DNA from: Candidatus Magnetocorallium paracelense
GTDB taxonomy: Bacteria > Nitrospirota > Thermodesulfovibrionia > Thermodesulfovibrionales > Magnetobacteriaceae
Length of the DNA: 64,000 nt
NCBI GenBank assembly: GCA_029001845.1
Contig: JAREWP010000090.1
Location: 1-64,000 of the forward strand
Direction: 5' to 3'
Below are positions 17,701 through 26,401 of this stretch, one piece after another. Every line of letters begins with the position of its first letter. Position 1 is the stretch's first letter. The position numbers and the translations under genes were made by a program. The notes under the pieces are model-generated. The model ran no database searches, was not told where the DNA came from, and worked only from the letters and a program-made list of their open reading frames with translations.

Positions 17701-19158
17701 TTAATCCCCAACGGAAGCAGCATGAAACTTGAGAAAATTTTTCATCATTTCCGACACTAATGTATACCCCTTAACAGAATAATGGTTGTATCGATTTCGA
17801 CCTCCAAAGAGTGATAAAACATCGGCATGTTGTTGAAAGGAGGGATATACATCAACAATAGGAATATCTAAATCACGCAGGGCGGCTATAACTTTTTCTC
17901 TATGGTAAATATTCTTTTTTGCATATTCAAAATAACTATCTCCGGATGGAAGATAAACGAAAATCAATTCTCCTCCCCATGTTGAAATTAAATCGCGACT
18001 GTTTTTTAGAATTTGAACAAACAAGGGGAATACGCTTCGTTCATAATTGATAGCCGGAATCCCCAATTTGTGTCGAGATTCTCTTAGCAATACAATATCC
18101 CGAATGCTTTGAGGGGAGAGTTTTGGTATGGGATCACTATTGAGTTTTTGTTTGGGATCGTTATCGGATTTCTGTTTATTGATTTCTTTTCGTAACACCT
18201 GTTTATAATTTGACTCAAGGTGATCGCCCAGTACCCGATCAATTTCCGGTTGTCTGTTAATTAAATGTTGTGAGAAGGAAGAATCCATATATTGAAATAG
18301 GAATGAAGATCTTTGTTCGTACAGAAGGTTCATTAAATCATTTCTTTCGAAGTAAAGCCAGAAGACTTTTTGGGGTTTCAAATGTTCTCCATACTCTTTA
18401 ATACCGGCCAACTCAAAAAGAGGTCCATTCCCTGAATTTCCCAAATTGATCAAGGTATAACCTGCTCTTCTTAACTGTCCGGCAATCGAGTCTTTCTGAG
18501 CAACACAGGCGCCGTAGGCAAATGAATCGCCAATTAAAACGATTTCAGGTCGAATGGCAGAGAAAAGACCCTGAGGATTATTAAAACCATGTTCGTCATT
18601 TTCATAAATACCCCATGTTCCGCTTTCATTGCATAAAACTCTTACACTTCCGGATACACCTGCCAAAGGCAAAATCTTTTGACCTTCACTTCTCAAAACA
18701 TTATACATAAGGTGTTTGGGTAGAATATTTAAAGTCGTATGAATACCTTCATTTCTGAGCTCACGAATAACATCCAATCTGTTTCTTTTGTCAAAGACAA
18801 CCGGCTTTTCAGCTTTTTGGGGAGGCATTCTTGAGGTTTTATTCTTCATGTCTTGCTTAACAAGGTTACGGAGTGTTGTATCGAGATTGTAAAATAAGCA
18901 TATTTCTAAAAGAAAAATACCGATCAATATCGAAATTCCCGCAAATATCAGATTCAATTTGTAAGATGTTTTTAACGGCAAAAAGAGGAATACCAGAATA
19001 ATAGCGGATAGTAAGATTATATCATAGATTGACAAGATATAATACTTATAAAAAAAGAGAGGATCAACATGGCCCCATATCCGATAAAAAGGGTATAAAA
19101 AGGATGTGAGTAAAATAACTAGGGTGCCGATTAGTATGAAATTAGCAATTCGGTTCAT
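17701..19158 (-). CDS. Membrane-anchored SGNH-like protein
   Basis: 485 residues. Three hydrophobic segments (about 7-25, 42-60, 70-92) anchor a large soluble C-terminal part. LIGDSFAYG at 208-216 is the nucleophile block of SGNH/GDSL proteins, then LGNSGNG supplies the Gly/Asn blocks. A His near the C-terminus in NRYNHYSVKGY could be the catalytic one, but the usual Asp two or three residues before it is not obvious. Such proteins often move or remove acyl groups on exported polysaccharides. It lies between a GCTGA-type array and a B12 radical SAM gene. Substrate unknown. Confidence 0.6.
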   Translation of the reverse strand: MNRIANFILIGTLVILLTSFLYPFYRIWGHVDPLFFYKYYILSIYDIILLSAIILVFLFLPLKTSYKLNLIFAGISILIGIFLLEICLFYNLDTTLRNLVKQDMKNKTSRMPPQKAEKPVVFDKRNRLDVIRELRNEGIHTTLNILPKHLMYNVLRSEGQKILPLAGVSGSVRVLCNESGTWGIYENDEHGFNNPQGLFSAIRPEIVLIGDSFAYGACVAQKDSIAGQLRRAGYTLINLGNSGNGPLFELAGIKEYGEHLKPQKVFWLYFERNDLMNLLYEQRSSFLFQYMDSSFSQHLINRQPEIDRVLGDHLESNYKQVLRKEINKQKSDNDPKQKLNSDPIPKLSPQSIRDIVLLRESRHKLGIPAINYERSVFPLFVQILKNSRDLISTWGGELIFVYLPSGDSYFEYAKKNIYHREKVIAALRDLDIPIVDVYPSFQQHADVLSLFGGRNRYNHYSVKGYTLVSEMMKNFLKFHAASVGD

Positions 19159-19185
19159 ATTTCCGGTTATGAAGTCGGGATGTTT

Positions 19186-20676
19186 TTACGATATAAAAGG
19201 CACCAAAGCTTCTCTCACGGACTTGATGCTCTTATGAATCCGATAATCATCAATGATGGAAATAATTTCTTTTTTGCTCAGCTTTGCATCTACGGCTAAA
19301 AAGGAAATATAGGCAGCCAAACAATTTAAAAAATTCCTGTCGCTGTTTTCATGATCCATGCTTATTAAAAAGTTATCCTGATCTTTGCTACTTTTATCAT
19401 TTACCTGTGATGGATCTATAATCCCTTTTTCTAACGCCATATTTGTAATTTGCATATTTGGAAAGAATTTTAATGAAAATATATTCATAGAAAAGGGTTG
19501 TGGTAATTCTAACATCAGATAAACAGACTCCAGAGTCTCTTGAAATGTTTCGAAGGGATTATCAAAGATAAAATCGTACCTTACGTTAATTTTATATTTA
19601 ACAAAAATATGAGCCTGTTTCATCACATCCTCATTTTTATAGTGTCTATTAAAAATCTCATTTCTTACTCGTTCCGAGCCTGATTGAACGCCAAGCCAGA
19701 CACCGCCAAGTCCCCACTCTTTTAATCGTTTTGCTTTTTTATCACTACACGTACCCGGATAAAACTCACAATAAAAAGGCAATGCGATTTCTTTACCATA
19801 TCTGGAAAAAAAATTTTCGATCCACTCTTCTTTCGGTAGAAATACTTCATCATAAAAATTAATGGATTCTAGGTAAGGTAATTTTGCTTTCACCTCGACC
19901 AGTTCGGACATCACATGCTCTACCGTTCTATACCTGATTTTGGACCACTTTTTCGGATAAATCTCTTTTGCCATATATTCATTGGAACAGTATGCGCATG
20001 TATATGGACATCCTCTCCCCGTGAAAATACCGTATCGGGTGTTGGTTTTTAATGATTCCGAATGAAATAAACGATCATTTTCTATAAAACTACTCAATTT
20101 GTCGTCAAAAACAGGAATTGGCTCCAGACTCAGGTTTTCTACTAAAGGGCGGACACTATTTTTTATTATTCTGTCACCTTTATTGATCCAAAGGTTTTGT
20201 ATATCATCGATCGGCTGATGATTGAATAATTTGTCCACCAATTCAGGTAAAACTTTTTCTCCTTCTCCGATACAAAGCATGTGGCAATAAGAAATACATG
20301 CTTCCGGATGCAAAGTCGGCTGCCAGCCTCCCAGTACAATTTTTGAGTCAACTCGGTCTTTTAATACTCCATATAATTCTTTATACAACATAAAATTAGA
20401 TGAAAACAGGCTAAAAGCAATGATATTGGGTTTGTAATTCAGAATAAATTCTATAAACAGTAATCTCTCTTTCTTTGATAATGAACCGGTTTGATTTGTA
20501 AATGAAAGTCCTAAACACTCTTTATAATCTTTACATCTTGTTTTTGAACTAATTTTTAGAAATAACATCCGGGCATTATACCCCTTATTATGAAGGATCG
20601 AATGAAGGCATCGAACGCCTATGGCCTCATCATTAAAAAGAGAAATAAATAATATTTTATAATCGCTTTTTTTCAT
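19186..20676 (-). CDS. B12-binding-type radical SAM enzyme
   Basis: 496 residues. Residues 1-180 have the layout of the cobalamin-binding Rossmann domain (GGWQPTLHPEA near 117, IGEGE near 136-140). The radical SAM core carries Cys223-x3-Cys227-x2-Cys230 in RGCPYTCAYC for the [4Fe-4S] cluster. Members methylate or rearrange unactivated carbon centres. In a glycan cluster they may make methylated or branched sugars or lipids. The gene sits 5 nt after the end of the gene at 20682-21803, in the same transcription unit. The reaction cannot be named. Confidence 0.8.
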   Translation of the reverse strand: MKKSDYKILFISLFNDEAIGVRCLHSILHNKGYNARMLFLKISSKTRCKDYKECLGLSFTNQTGSLSKKERLLFIEFILNYKPNIIAFSLFSSNFMLYKELYGVLKDRVDSKIVLGGWQPTLHPEACISYCHMLCIGEGEKVLPELVDKLFNHQPIDDIQNLWINKGDRIIKNSVRPLVENLSLEPIPVFDDKLSSFIENDRLFHSESLKTNTRYGIFTGRGCPYTCAYCSNEYMAKEIYPKKWSKIRYRTVEHVMSELVEVKAKLPYLESINFYDEVFLPKEEWIENFFSRYGKEIALPFYCEFYPGTCSDKKAKRLKEWGLGGVWLGVQSGSERVRNEIFNRHYKNEDVMKQAHIFVKYKINVRYDFIFDNPFETFQETLESVYLMLELPQPFSMNIFSLKFFPNMQITNMALEKGIIDPSQVNDKSSKDQDNFLISMDHENSDRNFLNCLAAYISFLAVDAKLSKKEIISIIDDYRIHKSIKSVREALVPFIS

Positions 20677-20681
20677 TATCT

Positions 20682-21803
20682 TTAAAGCCTCCTTTTCATC
20701 ATTTCAATAATATCCGCTTTCCGGGATTCCTCACTGATCAATTGATAATTTATTGGATTGAATTCCCGTTTTCCATGGCAAGGTGGTATGGCAAACAATT
20801 TATAGCTGCTGTAATTGGGCATATCACTCCAGGGCAATCGATCATCGCAATTATAGACAGGGTTTCGATTGTATAAAGCATGCCATATGGTTCCGGAAAG
20901 ACCGGTAATTAGGCCCTCTTTCACAAAAGGTAAAAAATGTTCGATTCCGAAATTGGAATAGTTTGACAGTTCGGAAAGAGAGATCGCTTTTTCCTCTATC
21001 AGACTTCCAATAATATCGACTCTTACTTTAGCAAAAAATTCCGAAAGGAGAGGAATATTCCCTAATGTTCCCGAAGTCAGAAGAATACTCAAAAGATCGA
21101 CTCCTTTCGCAGGAGTTTTTCCGATTTTACCAAGAACACGTCCCCTACTCATCTTAAATCCTCCGTCAAAGACGTTATGGAGTTTTATAATCACTCTCTT
21201 TTTCTCAGGGATAGAACGTAAGAGGGAATAGATATTCTTCAATAAGCTCAATTTCACAGGAGGTTCACTGATCAACATGGGTGAGGGATAGGCCAATATA
21301 TAATCCATGGCCAATGAGGAAAAATCGAAGGCCGGATATTTTTTATAAGGAGCACCCATCTCCAGGATGTCAAATTCATTTGCAAGAGAAGACTTTCCTT
21401 CATACTCGAGCTGGCCGGTAAATAATTTTTTTTCAAGTGTCCAAAATTCATTTACACCGAGTTTTTTTAATTCCTTCAAGCCATATTGACCCGAACCGAA
21501 ACGGTGGAGCCCGATGACTTCGGAATAGGTAATATTTTCTAAAGGATCACCATTGTCTTGCGGAACGAACAATAATTTACAGGCATGTTTTTCCCCCTTT
21601 TTGACAATAGAAGCGCCTAACTTCATGCATGTCTCTAAAAAGGTGCTTTCCGTCTGATCCAGTTTCTTTCGGGCTTTTTTATGAACTTCGGTTCTCGAAA
21701 CATATATGGCGATCGAAAAATCAAAAGACAAAGTATGGATAATATTCAGGTAAAAAGAATGAACCCTGGAAAGAGTATGGACTAAAATAATATCGAAAGT
21801 CAT
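20682..21803 (-). CDS. Unrecognised protein, possible GT-B-like transferase
   Basis: 373 residues from an ATG at 21803 whose ATGA overlaps the stop of the upstream methyltransferase gene by 4 nt; an in-frame extension to 21851 is disfavoured. The N-terminus (IILVHTLSRVHSFYLNIIHTL) and the late segment LSGTIWHALYNRNPVYNCDD recall GT-B or CDP-glycerol-glycerophosphotransferase-like folds, where a late Gly/Ser loop binds the donor phosphate. I do not recognise the family with confidence. The context (methyltransferase before, radical SAM after) supports a glycan-modifying role. Confidence 0.45.
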   Translation of the reverse strand: MTFDIILVHTLSRVHSFYLNIIHTLSFDFSIAIYVSRTEVHKKARKKLDQTESTFLETCMKLGASIVKKGEKHACKLLFVPQDNGDPLENITYSEVIGLHRFGSGQYGLKELKKLGVNEFWTLEKKLFTGQLEYEGKSSLANEFDILEMGAPYKKYPAFDFSSLAMDYILAYPSPMLISEPPVKLSLLKNIYSLLRSIPEKKRVIIKLHNVFDGGFKMSRGRVLGKIGKTPAKGVDLLSILLTSGTLGNIPLLSEFFAKVRVDIIGSLIEEKAISLSELSNYSNFGIEHFLPFVKEGLITGLSGTIWHALYNRNPVYNCDDRLPWSDMPNYSSYKLFAIPPCHGKREFNPINYQLISEESRKADIIEMMKRRL

Positions 21804-22561
21804 ACTTTGACCTCGGCCCAAATCTCTCCCCAATTGATCTGATAATGACAAATCTTCAGACCAAATTCTTCCATTTCACCCATAAAAACCTCTACTGTAT
21901 ATTCGATAAAATGGGTGTTATCCGAGAAATAGGGAAGTCCGAGTTTTTTACGCATAGGCGCATACCAGCTTCTGTTGATCATGGGAACTCGTATTAACAG
22001 ACGTGAAGGTTGATATTTTTCAAGCAGATTAATTATAAAAAGCCTTCTGTTTTCTATATGCTCCAACACATTTGACATGACGATAACATCAAAATCGGAA
22101 TCAGGTAAATACCGGGTGGCGTCGATATATATGAATCTCAAAGAGGGGTGATGATACAAAGACCTGCAATTATCTATGTTTTTTTGAACTCTGTCGATTC
22201 CTGTTACGATTGCCTTTGATTTTTGGACCATATCATTAGATAGCGCTCCATTGCCACAACCGATATCCAAAACCTTTTCTCCCGGCTTAATGCGATCAAT
22301 AAAAAAATCATGATAACCCATTAATTCCTGTTTGATATGCACACCTTGACCATATTGAATAGCAGCCCTGTCGATCATTGTGGAAAGATCATTTTCAATT
22401 AAAAAAAGGGTAGTCAACGCTTTTTCCGGAGTTTTTCCTACAATTATAGCTAAGCATAAGCGTATGAGCCATCGGACAGCGGTGGGGGGGAAAGGAATCA
22501 CTTTTAGTAAATGTAAACCTAGGCGAAAGAGTGTGGATCGTGATTTATGGGGATAGTTCAT
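21800..22561 (-). CDS. Class I SAM-dependent methyltransferase
   Basis: 253 residues. Motif I VLDIGCGNG at 97-105 binds SAM; IVTGIDRVQKNI gives the acidic residue after strand 2, and FDVIVMSNVLEHI is motif IV. It belongs to the Methyltransf_11/23 type common in O-antigen clusters and probably methylates a sugar of the glycan. The start codon ATGAACTAT (MNYP...) lies inside an ATGARCY word array, so the first residues come from repeat DNA. Coupled by ATGA to the next gene. Confidence 0.85.
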   Translation of the reverse strand: MNYPHKSRSTLFRLGLHLLKVIPFPPTAVRWLIRLCLAIIVGKTPEKALTTLFLIENDLSTMIDRAAIQYGQGVHIKQELMGYHDFFIDRIKPGEKVLDIGCGNGALSNDMVQKSKAIVTGIDRVQKNIDNCRSLYHHPSLRFIYIDATRYLPDSDFDVIVMSNVLEHIENRRLFIINLLEKYQPSRLLIRVPMINRSWYAPMRKKLGLPYFSDNTHFIEYTVEVFMGEMEEFGLKICHYQINWGEIWAEVKV

Positions 22562-22592
22562 AGCTCATGGCTCTTAGTTCATAGTTCATATA
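22553..22592. repeat. ATGARCY word array at a gene start
   Basis: Consecutive 7-8 nt words (minus strand: TATGAACTATGAAC, GAGCCATGAGC, and so on) fill the gap between genes 22621 and 22561. One ATGAACT word supplies the start codon of the methyltransferase gene. Confidence 0.85.
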
Positions 22593-22620
22593 ATAAATAG
22601 TAACTTATCTTTAGCCAGAG

Positions 22621-24054
22621 TTAGGGTTTACGTAGAACGGCAAAAAAGTTGATCCCCTTTTTCCGTTTATTGGATAAGTCTTCATCATGTAAGAATATAG
22701 GTTTATGTGCATGATATACGATAAATGAGAAGGCCTTATTGTATATAGAAACTCTTGAGGCGATTTTGTTTATCCATCTTTTTGTTTCGGGAAAATAGTG
22801 GAATATGGCTGCCGGGAAATTATAGCTGAAAGCATGGAGACCGGCTGCTTGTAATGGTATGATGGTCTCAATTTCGAATCCGTGATATAAAAATCGCTCT
22901 CTCCATTCGGTAATATGACAATGATTATAAGTAGATAAACCGATCATCCATGCAGATGAGCTTAATCCGGAAAGTAAGATGACTGCCTGTGATTTGGCGA
23001 TTCGGAATGTTTCCTTTAAATATGTATCAATGTCCGGGAAATGATCAACAATGTGCACCATATAGATGGCGGAAAACGTATGATCTTTAAAAATATTTTT
23101 TTGTAACGGAGTATCTGAAATATTGTTGTATTTTGGTGCTGTTTTTACTAATGGCAGGTCTTTTACCAATTCAATGCCCCAATCAAAGTAGTCAATGTCT
23201 CTCAAGTGGTATCCGGATATGTGTCCATTGTAAAAACCGACCTCAAGGTTAGGATGTAAGTGAGCGTATTTTTTCGTATACTTTCTAAATTGATAACCTT
23301 CTAAGGCTTTGTAAATAAAAAAATGAAATTTTCCTCTTTTCGGGGTAAAATCGTAGCGAAAGAATTCATCGTAGAATGAAGCTTTATCTTCCAGGTTTGT
23401 TATTTCTTTATTAAACGTTAACAACCCCCTTACCCATAACATCGTCAGATAGATATGGATTAGAGAAAAACCGATAAAAGTCCTTAGGAGAGATAAAATA
23501 AGGTATGTGACCTTATTCAGGATCATTCGAATGACAATTACCGGAAAAGGCAGAAACTCCCATTTTAGAATAATAAACGAGTCATCAGATGCTACCGGTT
23601 CTCCCTTCTCTCTTTTTTCAAAAAGATGTCGAGCTGCTTCGTAAGAATTCTTTTCCTTATTTGTTTTTGTTATTATCCCGATTACTCCGGAATGAAGTAA
23701 AGCTTTGTAGTACAGTTTTTGGATGATTAGATGTTTTTTATAAAATGCCGAGAGAATAATGATCCGGACAAACAACACCTTCTGTCTTTTTGTTGCTGTT
23801 TTGGAATCAAAGCCTACAAAAACAGCCTTTGACTCTGTTTCTTCTCCCATCGATTCTTCATCTCCTGTTTTCAACTGACTTTCCCAAAGACGAAAAGCTT
23901 CCCGTTTCTTATCTTCCGTCAGATTAACGGATACAATTTGGTCAACATCCCAATTCCTCTTGTTTAAGGGAACAGGAGATAAAAGAATACGTTGTGCAAA
24001 GTAATAATAATAAGTGATAAAAGCAACAACTAATAGAAATAGAAGATAGCTCAT
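22621..24054 (-). CDS. Membrane-anchored protein with degenerate methyltransferase domain
   Basis: 477 residues. A hydrophobic N-terminal anchor (LLFLLVVAFITYYYYF) is followed by a novel region to about 260 with further hydrophobic stretches (180-215). The last 200 residues resemble a class I methyltransferase in which motif I has become LEVGFYNGHISG and motif IV FSAIYMVHIVDHFPD. It could be a membrane-bound methyltransferase or an inactive relative. The start ATGAGCTAT (MSYLL) is supplied by the adjoining ATGARCY array. Between a true methyltransferase and the S23-like gene. Confidence 0.45.
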   Translation of the reverse strand: MSYLLFLLVVAFITYYYYFAQRILLSPVPLNKRNWDVDQIVSVNLTEDKKREAFRLWESQLKTGDEESMGEETESKAVFVGFDSKTATKRQKVLFVRIIILSAFYKKHLIIQKLYYKALLHSGVIGIITKTNKEKNSYEAARHLFEKREKGEPVASDDSFIILKWEFLPFPVIVIRMILNKVTYLILSLLRTFIGFSLIHIYLTMLWVRGLLTFNKEITNLEDKASFYDEFFRYDFTPKRGKFHFFIYKALEGYQFRKYTKKYAHLHPNLEVGFYNGHISGYHLRDIDYFDWGIELVKDLPLVKTAPKYNNISDTPLQKNIFKDHTFSAIYMVHIVDHFPDIDTYLKETFRIAKSQAVILLSGLSSSAWMIGLSTYNHCHITEWRERFLYHGFEIETIIPLQAAGLHAFSYNFPAAIFHYFPETKRWINKIASRVSIYNKAFSFIVYHAHKPIFLHDEDLSNKRKKGINFFAVLRKP

Positions 24055-24300
24055 AGTAAAGTAGCTCTTAGCTCATAGTTCATAGCTCATGGCAGGAAAG
24101 CTCTTAGCTCATAGTTCATAGCTCATGGCAGGAAAGCTCATGGCTCATAGTTCATAGCTCATGGCAGGAAAAATATTACCCTAGCTCATCGTTAATAGTT
24201 CATGGCTCAATAAGCTATGAAATTTCTTGCTACGAGCTTTTTTTGCTATGAGCCATGAACTATGAGCTTTTTTTGCTATGAACTATGAGCTATCTTGCTA
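24055..24300. repeat. Large ATGARCY array with inverted arms and three 36-bp tandem units
   Basis: The left part has three tandem copies of a 36-bp unit (24063-24098, 24099-24134, 24135-24170) made of AGCTCATAG/AGTTCATAG words ending in GGCAGGAA. The right part (24203-24300) has the same words in the opposite orientation (CTATGAGCCATGAACTATG) separated by T-rich spacers. The array supplies the start codon of the gene at 22621-24054 and encodes the last 11 residues of the S23-like gene on its other side. Confidence 0.9.
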
Positions 24301-24671
24301 TGAGCTTTCTTTATTGAATTGATGAGACTTGAAAGCATCTTTCCAATTTCATTGCCCAGGGATTTCATCTCTTCCAGACTATGATTGTCAATCCATTTGT
24401 TTTTGTTGCATATGATTAATAATGTGATGGTTTCATATAATGATCCGCGGGCAATATATAGAAATTGGATGAACTCTTTTTTTGAATATCGTCCCTTTCC
24501 TTCCGCTATGTTCAACGCAATACTTGTTGATGCGGCTTCCAATTGTTCTATCAATCGATAATGTTTACGGCTTTTTTCTATCTTCTCAGTCAGATCAATC
24601 ACTTTCGTAGCAAACTCAACCGACTTTTGCCAAACCTCCAAATCCTCAAAAGCAAACTTTATTCTATTCAT
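24276..24671 (-). CDS. Four-helix-bundle protein, 23S rRNA intervening-sequence (S23) family
   Basis: 131 residues, close to the family's normal 115-130. The start FEDLEVWQKSVEFATKV, the middle SIALNIAEGKGRYSKKEF and FLYIARGSLYETITLL are the diagnostic segments of the S23/IVS-type four-helix bundle (TIGR02436 type), a family also structurally related to Avd of diversity-generating retroelements. Its function is unknown; members occur in 23S rRNA insertions and in intergenic repeats. Here it is bordered on both sides by ATGARCY arrays, and its last residues (KKAHSKIAHSS) are translated repeat words. It is unrelated to its glycan neighbours, so gene plus arrays may be a mobile unit. Confidence 0.85.
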   Translation of the reverse strand: MNRIKFAFEDLEVWQKSVEFATKVIDLTEKIEKSRKHYRLIEQLEAASTSIALNIAEGKGRYSKKEFIQFLYIARGSLYETITLLIICNKNKWIDNHSLEEMKSLGNEIGKMLSSLINSIKKAHSKIAHSS

Positions 24672-24714
24672 AAACCCATCCCCCTAATCTAACCCCAAAT
24701 TCCTCATAAACTAT

Positions 24715-24776
24715 TTTACCATGAGCCATGAACTTTCTTACCATGAGCTATGAACCATGAGCTATCTTGAGCTATA
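24715..24776. repeat. ATGARCY array upstream of the S23-like gene
   Basis: Words CCATGAGCCATGAACTTTC, CCATGAGCTATGAACC and ATGAGCTATC fill the gap between the radical SAM gene at 24772 and the S23-like gene. The TAG stop of the radical SAM gene is at the edge of this array. Confidence 0.8.
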
Positions 24777-26220
24777 ACTTTCTTCTCCAATCTCGCAAAT
24801 AACGAATCCCCGCCGTTGGCAGGATTTTCTTAACCAAAACCTTCCATTTAGGAGCAAAGAGGTTAAGAATCTCCTCCTTCCTGCGTCTCACTTCATTAGC
24901 ATCAAAGTCAGAGGTTGTGATAGTAACAAAATGGCTTGTGCTCATAAGCTCTTTTTTTACAAGAAAATTGCCCCACTCTTTGTCTTTAATAATGCCTTCC
25001 TCCAGGCAACGAGCGGTTAGTTTTGTAGATGGATAGGGTTGAGCAAAATTGACGCATATTCGGACATTGTTTCCCAGATCACGAAGTTTTTTTAGATAAT
25101 TCAGGGAACTTTGAAAACGTTCCTTTGTCTCTCCGGGGTATCCTACGATTACAAAGAGTACAATTTGCGGTATTTTATGGTGAACAAGCATTGTCATGAT
25201 ATGATAGACCTTTTCCAAATCAAGTTTCTTATTCATAATATTCAGCATATCCTGGTTGCCGTGTTCTAAAGCCAAAACAATTGATTCACAGTTTGATCGC
25301 TTAAACAACTTTACGATTTCTTCATTTAATGTGTCGATACGCACTCCGTTGGGCGTACTCCAAGCGATACCCGCGCCTTTTTCATTCAGTCGAATAATCC
25401 CATTGAGTATCTCTACTGTTCTCTGTGGTTTTAGTGTAAAATTATCATCTTCGATCTCAAGGTATCGGATAGAGTATTTATTAACGAGCAGCTCAATTTC
25501 CTCCAAGACTTTGGCGGCAGACTTGTAGCGATATTTTGTTCCATACACAGGATGTATGGAACAAAATTCGCAATCAAAAGGACACCCTCTGGATGTAACT
25601 AAAGAAGCGGTCCGCCCGGTTCTCATCCGTTGAGAAAATGTAAAATAGTTTTCTATGGCAGGGATCGAGTAATCCGGGAGAGGAAGCGAATCCAAGTCCT
25701 TAACCACAGTAGAAGATGTAAAATCTTTTGGTAATCTCCCTCTGTTTGTATAAACCCCGGGAATTTTTTCGGGATATCTGTTGTTGGCGATTTCCGATAA
25801 AGGGATTTCTCCTTCCCCAAGTACAATAAAATCTGCATGGGAAGTTAATGCGATTTCAGGCTGTGTTGAAGGATATACGCCTCCCATAACGGTCGGTGTG
25901 TCGGGGAAAGCGTTTTTCACTCGTTCAGCAATCCTGTGAACAACAGGGGCCAGCTGACTAAAGGGGGCTGAGATACCGATCAGTTCCACATCATCGGGAA
26001 TGAGAGAAAGGGTTTCATCGATCTCCAGACCCACAATGTATCCGTTCTGGTATTTCTTTACATTAGAGAAGCCACGCATAAGGGTATCGATAAAATAAAC
26101 CTCATGATTACCAGAGGACTTGAGATAGGAGGATAGACTGCGCATTCCTAAACATTGGGAGAATACAATTTCACTTTTAGAAGGAAAAAGGAAAGGAGGG
26201 TTGATTAGTGCAATTTTCAT
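24772..26220 (-). CDS. B12-binding-type radical SAM enzyme
   Basis: 482 residues. It starts MKIALINPP, typical of B12-binding radical SAM proteins, with VMGGVYPSTQPE (about 111-122) and LGEGE (134-138) in the cobalamin-type domain. The core has Cys213-x3-Cys217-x2-Cys220 (SRGCPFDCEFC), followed by IEIEDDNFTL-like strand residues. This is the subgroup with hopanoid and sugar methylases among its members, but the substrate here is unknown. It lies between word arrays of two different kinds. Confidence 0.8.
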   Translation of the reverse strand: MKIALINPPFLFPSKSEIVFSQCLGMRSLSSYLKSSGNHEVYFIDTLMRGFSNVKKYQNGYIVGLEIDETLSLIPDDVELIGISAPFSQLAPVVHRIAERVKNAFPDTPTVMGGVYPSTQPEIALTSHADFIVLGEGEIPLSEIANNRYPEKIPGVYTNRGRLPKDFTSSTVVKDLDSLPLPDYSIPAIENYFTFSQRMRTGRTASLVTSRGCPFDCEFCSIHPVYGTKYRYKSAAKVLEEIELLVNKYSIRYLEIEDDNFTLKPQRTVEILNGIIRLNEKGAGIAWSTPNGVRIDTLNEEIVKLFKRSNCESIVLALEHGNQDMLNIMNKKLDLEKVYHIMTMLVHHKIPQIVLFVIVGYPGETKERFQSSLNYLKKLRDLGNNVRICVNFAQPYPSTKLTARCLEEGIIKDKEWGNFLVKKELMSTSHFVTITTSDFDANEVRRRKEEILNLFAPKWKVLVKKILPTAGIRYLRDWRRKL

Positions 26221-26255
26221 AATACTTTCCGAGCAGTGCTTTAACTTAAAACAGT

Positions 26256-26399
26256 ATTTAGCTATCAGCTATCAGCTCTCTAATTGCAACACTTTATGGT
26301 TCAAAGCACATATACCATAAGGTGAAGCTTATTATTGGCATAACATCAATTCTTTCCTAAGCTGAAGGCTGACCGCTGATAGCTGACGGCTGTTTTTAG
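26256..26399. repeat. GCTGATA/GCTGACG word array, inverted arms (copy 2)
   Basis: Left arm TAGCTATCAGCTATCAGC; right arm AGCTGAAGGCTGACCGCTG and GATAGCTGACGGCTG. Bases 26348-26399 are the reverse complement of 17610-17661 with one mismatch. The spacer between the arms (about 26283-26345) carries no recognised feature. Confidence 0.85.
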
Positions 26400-26401
26400 C
26401 T

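Noticed and set aside
24063-24170. Three 36-bp direct repeats, a CRISPR-like period
   Set aside because: Units are contiguous with no spacers, are built from smaller words, and no cas gene is near.
24276-24671. S23-like protein as Avd of a diversity-generating retroelement
   Set aside because: No reverse transcriptase and no template/variable repeat pair is visible nearby; the sequence fits the S23/IVS group better.
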